Shown here: one piece after another, positions 1 through 10,305 of the stretch
Numbering within the stretch: the stretch's first letter is position 1
Layout of the letters: every line of letters begins with the position of its first letter
Assembly: GCA_022818135.1 (NCBI GenBank)
Contig: JAFMSR010000008.1
Span: 8,837,895 to 8,901,894, forward strand
DNA: 64,000 bases
Direction: 5' to 3'
Source: Saxidomus purpurata
Taxonomy: Eukaryota; Mollusca; Bivalvia; Venerida; Veneridae
Program-made: the position numbers and the translations under genes
The notes under the pieces: generated by a model
Database searches by the model: none
What the model saw: the letters and a program-made list of their open reading frames with translations, nothing else
Told to the model about the DNA's origin: nothing

Positions 1-405
1 AAAATCTAAATTAAAAAGGGGCATAAATCTAACAAAAATTAAAACAGAGTTATGGGGATTGTTTTTTTGGGTGAAGATGTTAATGGTAGACACATACTTT
101 GAGTTTCAAGTCAATACCTTTGATAGTATTCAAGATATTTGAGTATTTAAAAACGTTTAACCAAAAATTCTAAGTAAAAAAGGGGCATAAATCTGTCAAA
201 AATCAAAACAGAGTTATGGGGATTATTTCCTCAGGTGTAGATGTTGATGGTAGACACATACTTTGAGTTTAAAGTCAATACCTTTGATAGTATTCAAGAT
301 ATTTGACTTCATAAAAAACTTTAACCAATGCAGACGCCGACACCGACGCCGACGCCAGGGCGAGTGCAATAGCCTCCTTATTTTTCGAATAGTCGAGCCA
401 AAAAG
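1..405. repeat. Tandem repeat, about 165-bp unit, partial copies
   Basis: Two to three copies of a unit starting AAAAAGGGGCATAAATCT recur near 13 and 176, and the block ends in a CGACGCCGACGCC-type run followed by an ATAGTCGAGC motif. The same family, with the same order of motifs and the same terminal run, is found at 51440-52138. There is no coding signal; the short ORFs here run across the repeat on both strands. Confidence 0.75.
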
Positions 406-716
406 GGGCATAACTCTATCAAATATGACCTTGACCTACACATTTAGCGGCATCATGACCCTTCTGTCATAAGAAATACAATTTGAAAGATTGATGAAGA
501 AATCTTAAGAAGTGGTAAAATTATAGCCAAAATCTGAGTATGAAAAGGGCCATAACTCTGTCCAATATGACCTTGACCTATAAATTTGGCGGCATCACGA
601 CCCTTTCGTCATAAGCAATACAACCGTAAAGTTTGATGAAGTAATCTTAAGAAATAGCAAAGTTATAGCCACGTTAAGTTTTTGTGACGGACGGACCAAC
701 GGACTGACGGACTTAT
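400..716. repeat. Two-copy tandem repeat with GACGGACGG tail
   Basis: Two units of about 150 bp, each with GGGCATAACTCT, ATGACCTTGACCTA and a GGCGGCATCA-like stretch, are followed by a GACGGACGGACC-type tail near 690-710. This layout recurs at 5300, 52265, 56930 and 60655 and is typical of dispersed repeats in bivalve genomes. Confidence 0.65.
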
Positions 717-730
717 AAGAGTTTCATTTT

Positions 731-928
731 CCAAAATGGGGAGCGATGATGTAGAGGTTAAGGTGTCGGCCGCTCATCCCGGAGGTTGCGGGTTCGAGCC
801 CCACTGGGGTCACGACCGTACCTCCTCATAGGACAACATTACTGGTTTTTCCAGGAAGTGGACTCAAGAGTGACTCGATAAGCTGCAAGCTTTCTTCACA
901 ATCGAGCTAAAATAAATTAGTAGAAACT
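731..928 (+). mobile_element. tRNA-derived SINE, full length with 14-bp target-site duplication
   Basis: A tRNA-like head has an A-box-like stretch around 746-757 and a good RNA polymerase III B box (GGTTCGAGCCC, 791-801). It is followed by a body and a tail ending ATTAGTAGAAACT. The element is flanked by a perfect direct repeat, AAGAGTTTCATTTT, at 717-730 and 929-942, which is the hallmark of LINE-mediated insertion. The last 85 or so bases recur as a 5'-truncated copy at 42895-42983. The perfect duplication suggests a fairly recent insertion. The family name is not assigned. Confidence 0.88.
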
Positions 929-942
929 AAGAGTTTCATTTT

Positions 943-1850
943 CGTGTTGCATAGGAACTTTAATTTTGTCTACGTGTCTGCGTATACGAGACTTGAAGCA
1001 CATTTTCTTTAAGTTTATCCGAGGAAAGTACTTCATGTCACTTTTCAGGTACAATTATGTTAATTGTCAGTGATACATGCGATCTGCTTCTATTTTGGTT
1101 TAAAGAAGACCTTCGGGAATATCTTCTTCTGCATAAATTCAAATGTCATTATGTACTCTAACGTGTTCACCCTTACATGGTTGCTGCTAATACCATGAAA
1201 GGCAGCCTCATGCACCATCCCGTATATATGTTAAAGGGAGACAACTCACGTTTACGTCACGGTACCCGGTTGATAGTAAAATTTATCGGTATATATTATA
1301 TGTTCTACTACGAAGACTCAACTATTAAGATCATGCTAAGCAATTTACGTCGGCAGAGCCTCGTTCCCACCAAAACAGTTAACCTCGGTGACGGATACTT
1401 CCATCTGGACCGCGTTGTCATGACAACCTGTAGACAAGGTCAGGCTGCAGCAGATACGATTATATTAGCAAATATTATGACTTGTGGTTATAAAATTTAT
1501 ATATTGAATGATATGGAAGCTAATTTTTGCTGCTATTGTCTTACATGTACCCCCTGAGTTTTGTCCAGTTTCAATTTTTATTGTTTTTCTTCTCGTAAAG
1601 TTAGCGCCCACACGAACTACAACGTTCACGATGTATAACACATGCTTATTAAATTCTAAATATTTCTATGGCTACAAGGAGCTGCTTACCATGTCTTCAT
1701 AAATAATCTAAATGGCATATTCAATAGATATAATTATTTAGCAGTGTGTAATAAATCATCACTTTCCTGGGTTATACGGCATTCTTAAAATGTATCCAAT
1801 ATGTTTGATGATCCCTGAATCTGTTTATTGTAATTACGTGTACGGAACAT
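943..1850. other. No gene seen; contains a short dispersed block
   Basis: Open frames here (for example 1177-1557) show no domain, no splice context and no protein-like composition. The stretch near 1371-1428 (GGTGACGGATACTTCCATCT) reappears near 11672, so part of this interval is a dispersed repeat. Confidence 0.5.
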
Positions 1851-1852
1851 GA

Positions 1853-1947
1853 CCTCGATATTTCTTGACGGCCTCGATATTCCTTGATGTCCTCGATATT
1901 CCTTGATGTCCACGATATTCCTTGATGACCTTGATATTCCTTGACGT
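1853..1947. repeat. 19-bp minisatellite, 5 copies
   Basis: Five consecutive units of the pattern CCTCGATATTCCTTGATGT, with one to three changes each. The minus-strand ORF across it is a product of the repeat. Confidence 0.85.
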
Positions 1948-2268
1948 CTTTGAAAATGATTTAACAAAAATACTAACGTGACATACTCAAGGTAAATGAT
2001 AGCAGGCTTGGAGCATATCCAATTGGTTTGTTAAACAGTATTCAGCTGAAAACATCACGCAATTTCTTACACATACTGTAATATGCTGCACAGTATTCTA
2101 TTAAAGTGCATTTTTAACGACAACATTTCTAAGGAAAATAACTGGGTAACTCGTACTATGACAAATATAGCTGCGTGATAAATTCAGAACTAGAATGTAA
2201 ATAGAAATTCATTTCCAGACTTTAATGCAGTTACGAATTTGAAAAGCAAGCAGCCTAAATTATTATCG

Positions 2269-2274
2269 TTTATT
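2269..2274 (-). promoter_or_regulatory. Possible polyadenylation signal for the methyltransferase gene
   Basis: AATAAA on the minus strand, about 350 bp past the stop codon at 2620. The position suits a 3' end but is unsupported by transcript data. Confidence 0.35.
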
Positions 2275-2619
2275 TGAATCTACAGAGATGCTTCATTATA
2301 ATCTATATATCACTTTCAAGAGTAAGATGCATAGTATGGTAAATACAACAAAAATGAATGAGAAAGGCATGTATAATGTCATACAGTTTTACTTTTACAA
2401 AAGCTTTTTGAATAATAGTGCATGGAACAATGCCTATTCCATATTCAGTAAAATCAGTATATAACGAACACCTTAGGAATCCTTATACATGTATCCGGAA
2501 TATCATTTTTCATATTAAATGAAGAAGGGAAAAATCGGGCCCCACAAACATTGTTCCTTATATCCAGAGTCGTTATATACAGAGTTATTGTAAACAACTA
2601 GCGCTGCAGAATATATCAA

Positions 2620-3108
2620 CTATTTACATTGTAAAACAAACATTGTAACAATACCATTTGTAAGTACATGATCGTTACAAAGTACCCAGTCCTTTAGCCC
2701 ACCGTTCTCTTTAAGTTCACACAGCCATGTTTTGACACAATCCAACTCATCGTCATTGGCGACTGCCCAGTAAGAATCGCAATCACGCCAAGCTTTGTCC
2801 AAAGGACCTTCCAAATTTAGATGAGAGGTCAACAGTGTCCCCATCAATCTCATATTTTGCACACATTCAAGTTTGGATCGCTCAAAAATCTCAAGGTATT
2901 TTGAGACAGGCGCAAACTTCTTTACAAACTTTTCAGTGATTGCTTTGTTAATTTGGCAGTACCAGTTATTGTAGATGTCATCAGGGGTTTGCGCTAGCAC
3001 TATCAGTGTACCGTCAGATCGTAAAACACGCCGGGCCTCTACCATAGTGCGCTCAAGTTCTTGAAAACGATTGGCCTCGTCATCTCCAGGATTCAAGTGA
3101 TGTAGAAC
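2620..3108 (-). CDS. Methyltransferase terminal exon
   Basis: 162 codons plus stop, phase 0 at the 5' end. It starts VLHHLNPGDDEAN; the residue that might look like a start (TTG at 3094-3096) is an internal leucine. It carries the last part of the Rossmann-like fold (VLRSDGTLIVLAQ) and a C-terminal extension ending FVLQCK. Confidence 0.87.
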   Translation of the reverse strand, partial: VLHHLNPGDDEANRFQELERTMVEARRVLRSDGTLIVLAQTPDDIYNNWYCQINKAITEKFVKKFAPVSKYLEIFERSKLECVQNMRLMGTLLTSHLNLEGPLDKAWRDCDSYWAVANDDELDCVKTWLCELKENGGLKDWVLCNDHVLTNGIVTMFVLQCK

Positions 3109-3966
3109 CTAATTGTGAAATTATTACACATATATATATTTTAGTGATATATCGAAGAGTTATTGATTTTCATAGGGAAATTTAATGTGTGTATGAATTC
3201 TGCAAGTATATGGAGGCTGTCAATAAAAGAGGTACGTCCTTTAAATTTTAGTAAGCCATTTCGTGCACAAATTGTGTGGATTTGAGTTGTGTCCTGTTTT
3301 GAGATGTGTGAAGGTTATATGTTCGAGTGATTGTTCCACTGACCCATACACATTCATTAGTCTCACCGGGATACCCACTGCAGTAATGCTTGTGAAGTAT
3401 TTTCAAGCATAACGGAAATTTAAATACATGTATTGCACTTTTCTACGAGGACAGAAAACTTTATGGAATTTGAAGCACGCATATAGCCGCATGCTCTCAG
3501 TTACCGTTGAAAATATACTTATTCATAAATATATAATTAAAGGCTATAATCAAAATATAAGCAAAAATCTAGGTAGGAATTAGATTGAAAATGTCGGTTA
3601 CACAGCACCGCTACACTAAATGTTTATAATGGAATTTCAAAAGCGTTTGCAACGTTATTTACATACAGTTTGAAGAACTTTATTTCTTTACCAAAATATG
3701 TAAGAGCGAGCAGCTTTAAGAGTTTTACCACGTACAAGGCTGAATAGAACTGCATCAAATGATCTATCCTGAAATGGTAATAACGGTAACTTGTTTTCGA
3801 TGATTTCTACAACAGTCTGCTTAGAAACAGCATCAGCAAGTTTTGTCCTCGCTTGTCTTAGCATGCCAGTTGAAGCATCTAACAACGTGAGTTTGCCTGT
3901 TCCATGACCAATCAACGCCTTTGAATAATTACCTGTCCCACATCCAGCATCCAGAAGATGAATGTC
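2620..3966 (-). CDS. Class I SAM-dependent methyltransferase, 3' two exons
   Basis: Two exons join in frame: 3966-3736 (acceptor TTACAG, donor GTACGT) and 3108-2620 (acceptor AATTAG, stop at 2620-2622). The joined product has 239 residues and begins DIHLLDAGCGTGNYSKAL, a textbook SAM-binding motif I. The acidic residue after strand 2 lies in LTLLDAS, and motif IV-like FDAVLFSL is completed across the junction to FSLVLHHLNPG. A post-motif RRVLRSDGTLIVL follows. This is the Methyltransf_11/25-type fold; the substrate cannot be told. No start codon precedes motif I in the first exon, so at least one 5' exon is missing and may lie at higher coordinates among repeats. The C-terminal 110 residues are not a pattern I recognise. 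Confidence 0.85.
3736..3966 (-). CDS. Methyltransferase exon carrying SAM motif I
   Basis: 77 codons, phase 0 at both ends, with consensus AG and GT borders. The reading DAGCGTGNYSKAL then KLTLLDAS then FDAVLFSL fits motifs I, II and IV in the usual spacing. The ORF reading on past 3736 into the intron is spurious. Confidence 0.86.
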
Positions 3967-4119
3967 CTGTAATATTCTTTTACATTTGATTTTAATAGTA
4001 ATAGTTTAGTCCTACGTGTACTTAGGTCTGACAAGAATGTTCCATCCAATGTTTGCGTGTTCTACTTGGGAAACGCTTCCACGTGATTTAAAACGTTGAT
4101 TTGCAAAATTGTATATATA

Positions 4120-4345
4120 TACAGTGGAACTTCCGAAAACCGGACCTTCCAAATATGGGAAACCTCTGAAAAACGGACGATTTGTTAAGTCCCGAAATTT
4201 TCTTCACTATTTTCTATGTAAAACATACTTCCAAATACCAGAACTTCCAAATTCCAAATACCGGACGATATTTTCATAAACTTTAACTTATCTCAGTACA
4301 AATTGCCTTCCAAAAACCGGACACTATAAACACTCGGATCATAAA
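4120..4345. mobile_element. Possible pogo/Tigger-type MITE fragment
   Basis: Starts TACAGTGGAACTTCCGAAAA and contains four spaced repeats of TTCCAAA-n-CCGGAC. A loosely inverted match (CCTTGGAAGGTCCG) lies at about 4936. A CAGTGGAAC-type terminus is common in pogo/Tigger relatives, but the right end is not clearly defined, so the element class is an inference. Confidence 0.35.
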
Positions 4346-4349
4346 TTAA

Positions 4350-5300
4350 TTGCTTCTGGCAAAATGATTGCCGTTGTTTGGCCAATTAACGGTTATCGTT
4401 TATGTACATGTAAATCAGTCGTAACCAGCATTGTTACCAGCACGTGCCATCAAATGGGGCCATTCCGTTCGCAAACACAGTTTATTTTAATACGCTTTCG
4501 GGCGCATTAGATTGAAACATGTTACTCAGAAATAAATGTTAATGTAATTACTGAAGATAATTGTGTGCAGCTCTAATTAGCCGTTTACGGTTAAAAATAC
4601 ATACAAAACCAAATTTTCTACAAAAATTCCTGTTGAAATTAAATATAACATAACATAATTCTATATACGTAACTTTAATTGAACATTTTTTTCAAACAAC
4701 TTTATAGGAAGTATCTTTCAAGACACTTTACCGAAGCTATTCTGGAAAAGTGTCTTCTGATCATATTGTTCATATTATGGCAATTTTGGTGTAGAGCAAT
4801 TTTCATTATTGTTCAAATCTTCTCAATCACACACTGTCCTGAGCCCGTCATACATTATCAGTCCACCATTTTTTTTGAAAGGACAACTACTGTAAAACAA
4901 CTTGATAGAAGCATATGAAACTTGGCATAGATGTTCCTTGGAAGGTCCGTTTTATGAATTTCATTTTGTGCACAAGAGAAAAAATTGCTTAAAACAGTAC
5001 TTTGACAGATATTTGGTGAATTGTATTGTTTAGTGGTCCTCTAATTAAACCGGCTCCGCCCAGCAAGTAACATATTTTATGTTGACTTCAGTACGATAGT
5101 TTCTCAAATCTTCACATCAGAAACTATTGGACGGATTTTAAAGCATCTTTAAAGGGGGCAGGATGATGGGAAAATATCCGTTATATGAATGCAGAAACTC
5201 TAAAACATACTAATTCTTCGAGATAAGTGGCTACATTTCTTCACGTAGAGTTGATTTGAACCACGTTGCGCTGCTCATCTACTAGAGTTATAGAGCACAT
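4350..5300. other. No gene seen
   Basis: AT-rich. The only open frame (4679-4918) is short, with no recognisable features. I see no exon-like stretch continuing the methyltransferase gene here. Confidence 0.4.
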
Positions 5301-5845
5301 TTACTAAAATGAACAAGAGCAGTCCCTCGTAAGTGACGAATGCCCCCAAAAGAGGTATCTCACAATCTGTGTTCTCTCCATGTGCTCAACAATTGTGCCA
5401 TGTAATTTTAAAATAATTCCATGCATGACAAAGTTACCATATATACAGGACTTCATTCCTTTTAAACTGTAAGTGTGACCTTAACCTTTGCGGTAGGGAC
5501 GTGGGACTTGCACGCGACACATTGTCTTGATGTGTCAAACATTAGTGCCCAGTATTTTCAAATTCCTTCAATGCATAACAAAGTTACAGTCCGGACACAA
5601 ATGTGTGCATATAAACAGGATTTCATTACCTTTAAACCCTAAGTGTGACCTTGACCTTGAAGGTAGGGACGTAGGACTTGCACGCGACACGTCGTCGTTA
5701 TCTACTGAACATTTGTGCCAAGTTATTTAAAAATCCTTCAATTTATGACAAAGTTACAGACTGGGCACGAAAAATTACAAGGACAGACGCACGGACGGAC
5801 GGTGCGATTTTAATATGCCCATCTTTCGGGGGCATAAAAATAAAG
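5300..5845. repeat. Dispersed tandem repeat with GACGGACGG tail
   Basis: Units of about 180 bp carry GTGTGACCTTGACCTT and GGGACTTGCACGCGACAC. The block is bounded by ATGCCCCCAAAAGA at the left and TTTCGGGGGCATAA at the right, a short inverted pair, with a GACGGACGGACG run just inside the right end. Confidence 0.65.
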
Positions 5846-6059
5846 AAATGTATTATTTATTGTCATCTTCACAAAAGGCGTTTTTGCCTTAGAAATTATA
5901 TTCACAGCGGTGTTCGTCTTCTAATAAACAACGATTTGGAGTTCTGATGCGCAGTATTAAAATACGAAGACCGTAGCATTGAGTGGTTTATAACTAAGGG
6001 TTGTGTATCAGACGATGAACAACGCTCAAAGGAAATTTTTTCGATCCTACATGTAACAT

Positions 6060-6420
6060 GACTATGTACCAGAAATATATCACTGCAGCGGGATATAACA
6101 CATTCCATTTGCACTTGACAATTTCCATACTGTCAAGTTACGTCAAAAACAGACCAAAGAGGTGTGAAAAACGTTTTTCGCCGAACGTGGAGGTTTTTTT
6201 TCGTTATATTTTCATGAAAGAAGTCATTTTTTTATTTTGAATAAATGAATATTTTTCTTCTGAAGAAGAGCACTTCTTAACGAAATTCCGTTAACAATTT
6301 CTTAATATTATTTGATTTGGGGTTATTTAATTCAAAGTTTCGTTGTTACATAATGGCCGTAAATCTATGACATATTTGATAATTTCTTAACGAAATTCCG
6401 TTAAGAAAACGTGTTAAAAA
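6060..6420. repeat. Dispersed repeat, inverted relative to 17450-18100
   Basis: The order CATTCCATTTGCACTTGACA, TTTCATGAAAGAAGTC, TTCTTCTGAAGAAGA and CTTAACGAAATTCCGTTAA is found in reverse complement at 17820-18060. The CTTAACGAAATTCCGTTAAG stretch is itself nearly palindromic and occurs twice here. A poly(A) run of about 18 follows. Confidence 0.75.
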
Positions 6421-6488
6421 AAAAAAAAAAAAAAAGTATCTCATAGGTGAGAAATAGAGAATCTAACATGTTCATGAGTTGTGGATAA

Positions 6489-6575
6489 GGAAATCCCACC
6501 GAGGGTTGAGATACGTCCTAAAAACGAGGCTCTGCCGAGTTTTTTGGACGTATCTCAACCCTCGGTGGGATTTCC
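6489..6575. repeat. Hairpin with arms of about 38 bp
   Basis: GGAAATCCCACCGAGGGTTG at the left is matched by its complement CAACCCTCGGTGGGATTTCC at the right, with an inner pairing across ACGTCC and GGACGT. It looks like a foldback or MITE core. Confidence 0.85.
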
Positions 6576-6879
6576 TTCTCAATGGACATGGTAGATTGAT
6601 TTTCTCACCGTTTGAATCGCATTTTCACACAAGTAAGAAGAAATAAGTGTAAATACAGGATGGGGAATACAGGAAAAAATGAAGATCAACTTTTTCTCGA
6701 ATTAAAAATATCATCATCTAGCCTGGTGGCGAGTCTAACCTCACACTGATACATCAAATTAAATTCTCGAATTTTCTTCTCACATTTGCACCATGTATAT
6801 TTCAGCATATTTCCGATTGCACAGGGAAATTCATTTTGTAATATCGTGAAAACTTTTTTTCGGTAGTACTTCAAACATA

Positions 6880-7900
6880 GCTACTATGTTACTTTTTACC
6901 AGCGCGCTTTCCGACACTGCCGGCAGGTTTTTAACCTGTAGCGTTTTGTATCTTGTATCTTTCAATTGGAGCATCAAACTGATATAAAATTCGACGTAAA
7001 ACGTTTAACTTTGTAACCGCTCTGCACGGATTTGTGACGTCAAAATGGAAATAAATGACTTCGAGTTCTGCTAAAATTTTAGCGTAAAATCAAATTTGTA
7101 AGAATCGGGATCACCGACTTAAGTATTTCGTAATTTTACCAATCTGTACCCCTACCCCTAGACTTTTCAAAGTCTGTAGAGATTGAGAGGTCTTAAATTT
7201 TTTCTCACCAAGTCTTTTTTTCTTTTTAGAAAGGATTTCTTTAAAAAATTTGTTACCTTATCCAAGGAGAAACACATTAGTGGTTTAACAGGAAAGGAAT
7301 TTATTGCCTTCTGGGCAAGTAATTTATGCCCAAGTAGTACTGACCCCAAGAAGACAAATGAGCCTTGGAAAATCTGACCAGATGTTGAAGTAGGGAAAAG
7401 ATATGATTTTACAATTCTCAGTTGAAGTTTCGGAGATCAGCACGCATAGCATGTTTGTAAGGTATATAGTGTACTGGAATTATTTGTAATAAATTATACC
7501 TCTATAGTTTCATTTTATAAAACGGTGTTTTGAAATATAGAAAAATAGAATTCAAAACACCTCCAAAACAGATTTCTAGATAATACAAAGACAACTGTAT
7601 GCATCATACTTATGTGGGAAGACAATAGACTTATAAAAGTCGGCTGAGATTAAGGGGTCTTTTTTCTGATGAAGGTTTTTGTCTTTTAAGAAAAATAATC
7701 TTTATCAAACTTTTGTCTCAATCAAAGCTCATGTTGGGACTGCACAACAAAATACTATAACTGTCTTTCAGTATGTCCAACCACTTGCTTTTTGTATCAG
7801 TCAAATACAATGCATTCACTCCCAACGATTGAAGTTTCCTTTCCTGTGACTTCATTAATAAAACTAGCGCTGACACAACACACAATGCAACATGCTGATG
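6880..7900. other. No gene seen
   Basis: Overlapping open frames on both strands near 7167-7377 mirror each other and have low-complexity K/F composition. They are not convincing as exons. Confidence 0.45.
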
Positions 7901-8062
7901 GCAAACTACAACTCAATATAGTTGTATCGTTGTCTCATGGTATATGAATGTTATATCATAACTTTGTAACATGTAGTATAATTTCTTTAAAAGGTCACAT
8001 TGAAATATTAAATATAAGTATGTTTGCGTATGTTTAAATGTGCACCCTTCTTTAAATAAAGA

Positions 8063-8065
<3 letters not shown>

Positions 8066-8116
<51 letters not shown>

Positions 8117-8117
8117 G
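8066..8117. repeat. (ATT)n microsatellite
   Basis: About 17 uninterrupted ATT repeats. They give the poly-isoleucine run seen in the antisense frame. Confidence 0.95.
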
Positions 8118-8167
8118 AACCGATTTGAATAAAGCAATTTTGTTAAAAAAAATGCTCTTTTAATATA

Positions 8168-8245
8168 AAAATTTTGGAATTCCAAAAATTCGCTGGAACG
8201 TGTTAATATACACGTTCCAGCAAATTTTTGGAATTTCAAAATTTT
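8168..8245. repeat. Hairpin with arms of about 34 bp
   Basis: AAATTCGCTGGAACGTG and CACGTTCCAGCAAATTT are inverted, with a loop of about 10 bp. The outer halves (AAAATTTTGGAATTCC / GGAATTTCAAAATTTT) also pair. Confidence 0.8.
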
Positions 8246-8347
8246 CCAAAAACTACATTGAAAACTATAATAATTATTCGTAATATAAGTATGTTGATTT
8301 ATCGTATTTTACATTTGAATAAATAATTTCTAATTTAAAATAAATAT

Positions 8348-8555
8348 TCCAATTGGATTCTAAAAATAGCATTAAAATTCTCATTCCAATCGGATTTTTC
8401 CAATTGAATATTTTTCCAATTGGACTCGCCAGTTGGAAATCAGACTTCCAATTGGAAGTTCCAATTGGATTCAGTCCAATTGGAATGCATTTTTCCAATC
8501 GGATTATTCCAATTGAAACTATTTGGGAAGAATCCAATTGGATTAATTCCAAATG
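8348..8555. repeat. Palindromic TTCCAATTGGA minisatellite
   Basis: Irregularly spaced copies of TTCCAATTGGA, at least ten, read the same on both strands. As a result both strands encode look-alike ORFs. It directly follows the hairpin at 8168-8245. Confidence 0.8.
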
Positions 8556-8839
8556 AAAATAATTTTGTTTTATTTATTCCGATTGATTTCAAAATAATTT
8601 TAAAAGTGCTATCCTACATTTGATATGGAACTGACTGTATTAGTAAAACTTACAATAAATGGCAATTTTTGTGAAATTTACTATGAATCATTGATATTTA
8701 CTGTAAATTTTTAATTTGGTTTTACTGTCAAACCCGTACTTGTGACCTTTGACTCTGTGGTAACGATTTTAGCTGAAAACACACAATACGGACAGTTTGT
8801 GTCACTGTTTTATCGAACTTAGCAAATCTATTCATATAC

Positions 8840-8965
8840 TAAATTTACTCTCGAGACTCATTACAGATGGAATCAACCTCGAAGAAAGACGGGCGATGTC
8901 GCATGTGGCGGTATTCAAAAAGTCTTGCCCCACTTTTCATATAGTAGTGACCTTGTTTGCAATCA
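8840..8965. repeat. Dispersed repeat fragment, shared with 59985-60080
   Basis: CTCGAGACTCATTACAGATG followed by GAATCAACCTCGAAGA is nearly identical to 59990-60025. In the second copy the block continues to GTCTTGCCTAAGGACAC, which resembles a SINE or LINE tail. Class is an inference. Confidence 0.5.
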
Positions 8966-9479
8966 AAATGCCGTATTACGCAATAGACAAAACTCCGGTG
9001 GGCAGCGGTCGGTAATCCATATTATTTTTTATTGTTAGTGATGTTTTCTTAACGGCCGCAACTTTCTTTAAAAAAAATATTTAAGCAAGTTTTAACACTG
9101 AACTAAAAAACGCACAATTTATTCATTATTTTCAATTTTGTTTTACTTTTTTAAAATTCGCGAGCTGTAACTTACACTATTTTTAACAAAGGTTGTTGCG
9201 GCAACATTATGCCGTTATGAAAAACGTAAGATCTTTTTAAAAAGATATTTTAATATGAAATATGAGTATCCTAAGTATTTTAGAACTTTTGGAATTTTGA
9301 AAATCCTTTGGATATCATAGAAATTATAAAAAAGATTAAAAATTCCTTTATCATACAAAGGCATTTTGAAAAAAAAAGTGTTATGTATGTATTTTAGAGT
9401 TTTAATTGTTACCGAATAATCCATATGACCAACGCGCTAAGAATAGTTTTAGTTATGTTAGGTTTTGGCAAGATACAGA

Positions 9480-9645
9480 ACGCAACCCGTTCCAGGGACA
9501 CCAACTGGTTCTTTATCATGTCCGATCCAACATCCTACCTCGGTTTAGGTCTCATCCGAAAGACCATTGGTTATGTAGGGGGGTTATGTTAGTGGGGGAG
9601 CGGGGGATCAAACCTGAGATAACCACTAGACCACTGATCCGCTCC
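9480..9645 (-). mobile_element. Degenerate tRNA-related SINE, minus strand
   Basis: Read on the minus strand, GGATCAGTGGTCTAGTGG (A-box-like) is followed closely by GGTTTGATCCC (B-box-like, 9604-9614). The spacing is much shorter than in a tRNA, so the head would have lost its anticodon region. No target-site duplication was found. Confidence 0.35.
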
Positions 9646-10305
9646 TTAACTGTTATAGCTCACCAGCAATCTTTTCAATCTGGACGAGTGATGTCACGGC
9701 TATATCTCCTTCGTCACAGATATTTGTCCTTACTCACAAATATTGTGAATTAACACAAAGTACTCAACAGCATTGAATGGAACATCATGAATAAATCGAC
9801 CTTGCTTTATCTATAATAGAGCATACATTTCTACATTTTCTTGTTCTAAATTTCATTTATAACCAATGGATGGATTTTGCTCTTACAAAATACAAATACG
9901 GAAGCTAGTGAGAGCAAGTTTTAGTGTAATTTACTCGTTTTTCAAAGCACAATAATTACGTCTACACAAGCAAACAGCTGTATGATAACAAATCACTTTT
10001 AAAATTACATAATTATTCTGATGCAATCATTTATCTAGCATTCCTTTTTTTGATAGAGTCCTTTCTTTCATTTCAAGTTCACTAGCCGCTTTATATATTT
10101 TTAAAAGCTAACCATGTGATGTCTTTATAGACCACTGCATGAAAATCAGCCGAGTTTTACGGGCTTGCAGTGGCAGTGGCAAAATGGGCTACAAAAAAAC
10201 TTAATTGGCTCTAAAAAGTGATCAACATATTTTCCTCGGCATAAAGAGATGCGCAGTCACAAATTGATTATTACGTCTGTAGCTGATTAATGGTAGCTCT
10301 TATGG

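Noticed and set aside
738..812. Functional tRNA gene
   Set aside because: The B box is good, but the tRNA arms are imperfect and the sequence continues into a SINE body with a target-site duplication.
1177..1557. 126-residue plus-strand ORF
   Set aside because: Part of it is a dispersed repeat found again near 11670, and it has no protein-like pattern.
7167..7377. ORFs on both strands at the same place
   Set aside because: They are mirror images of low-complexity A/T-rich sequence without coding support.
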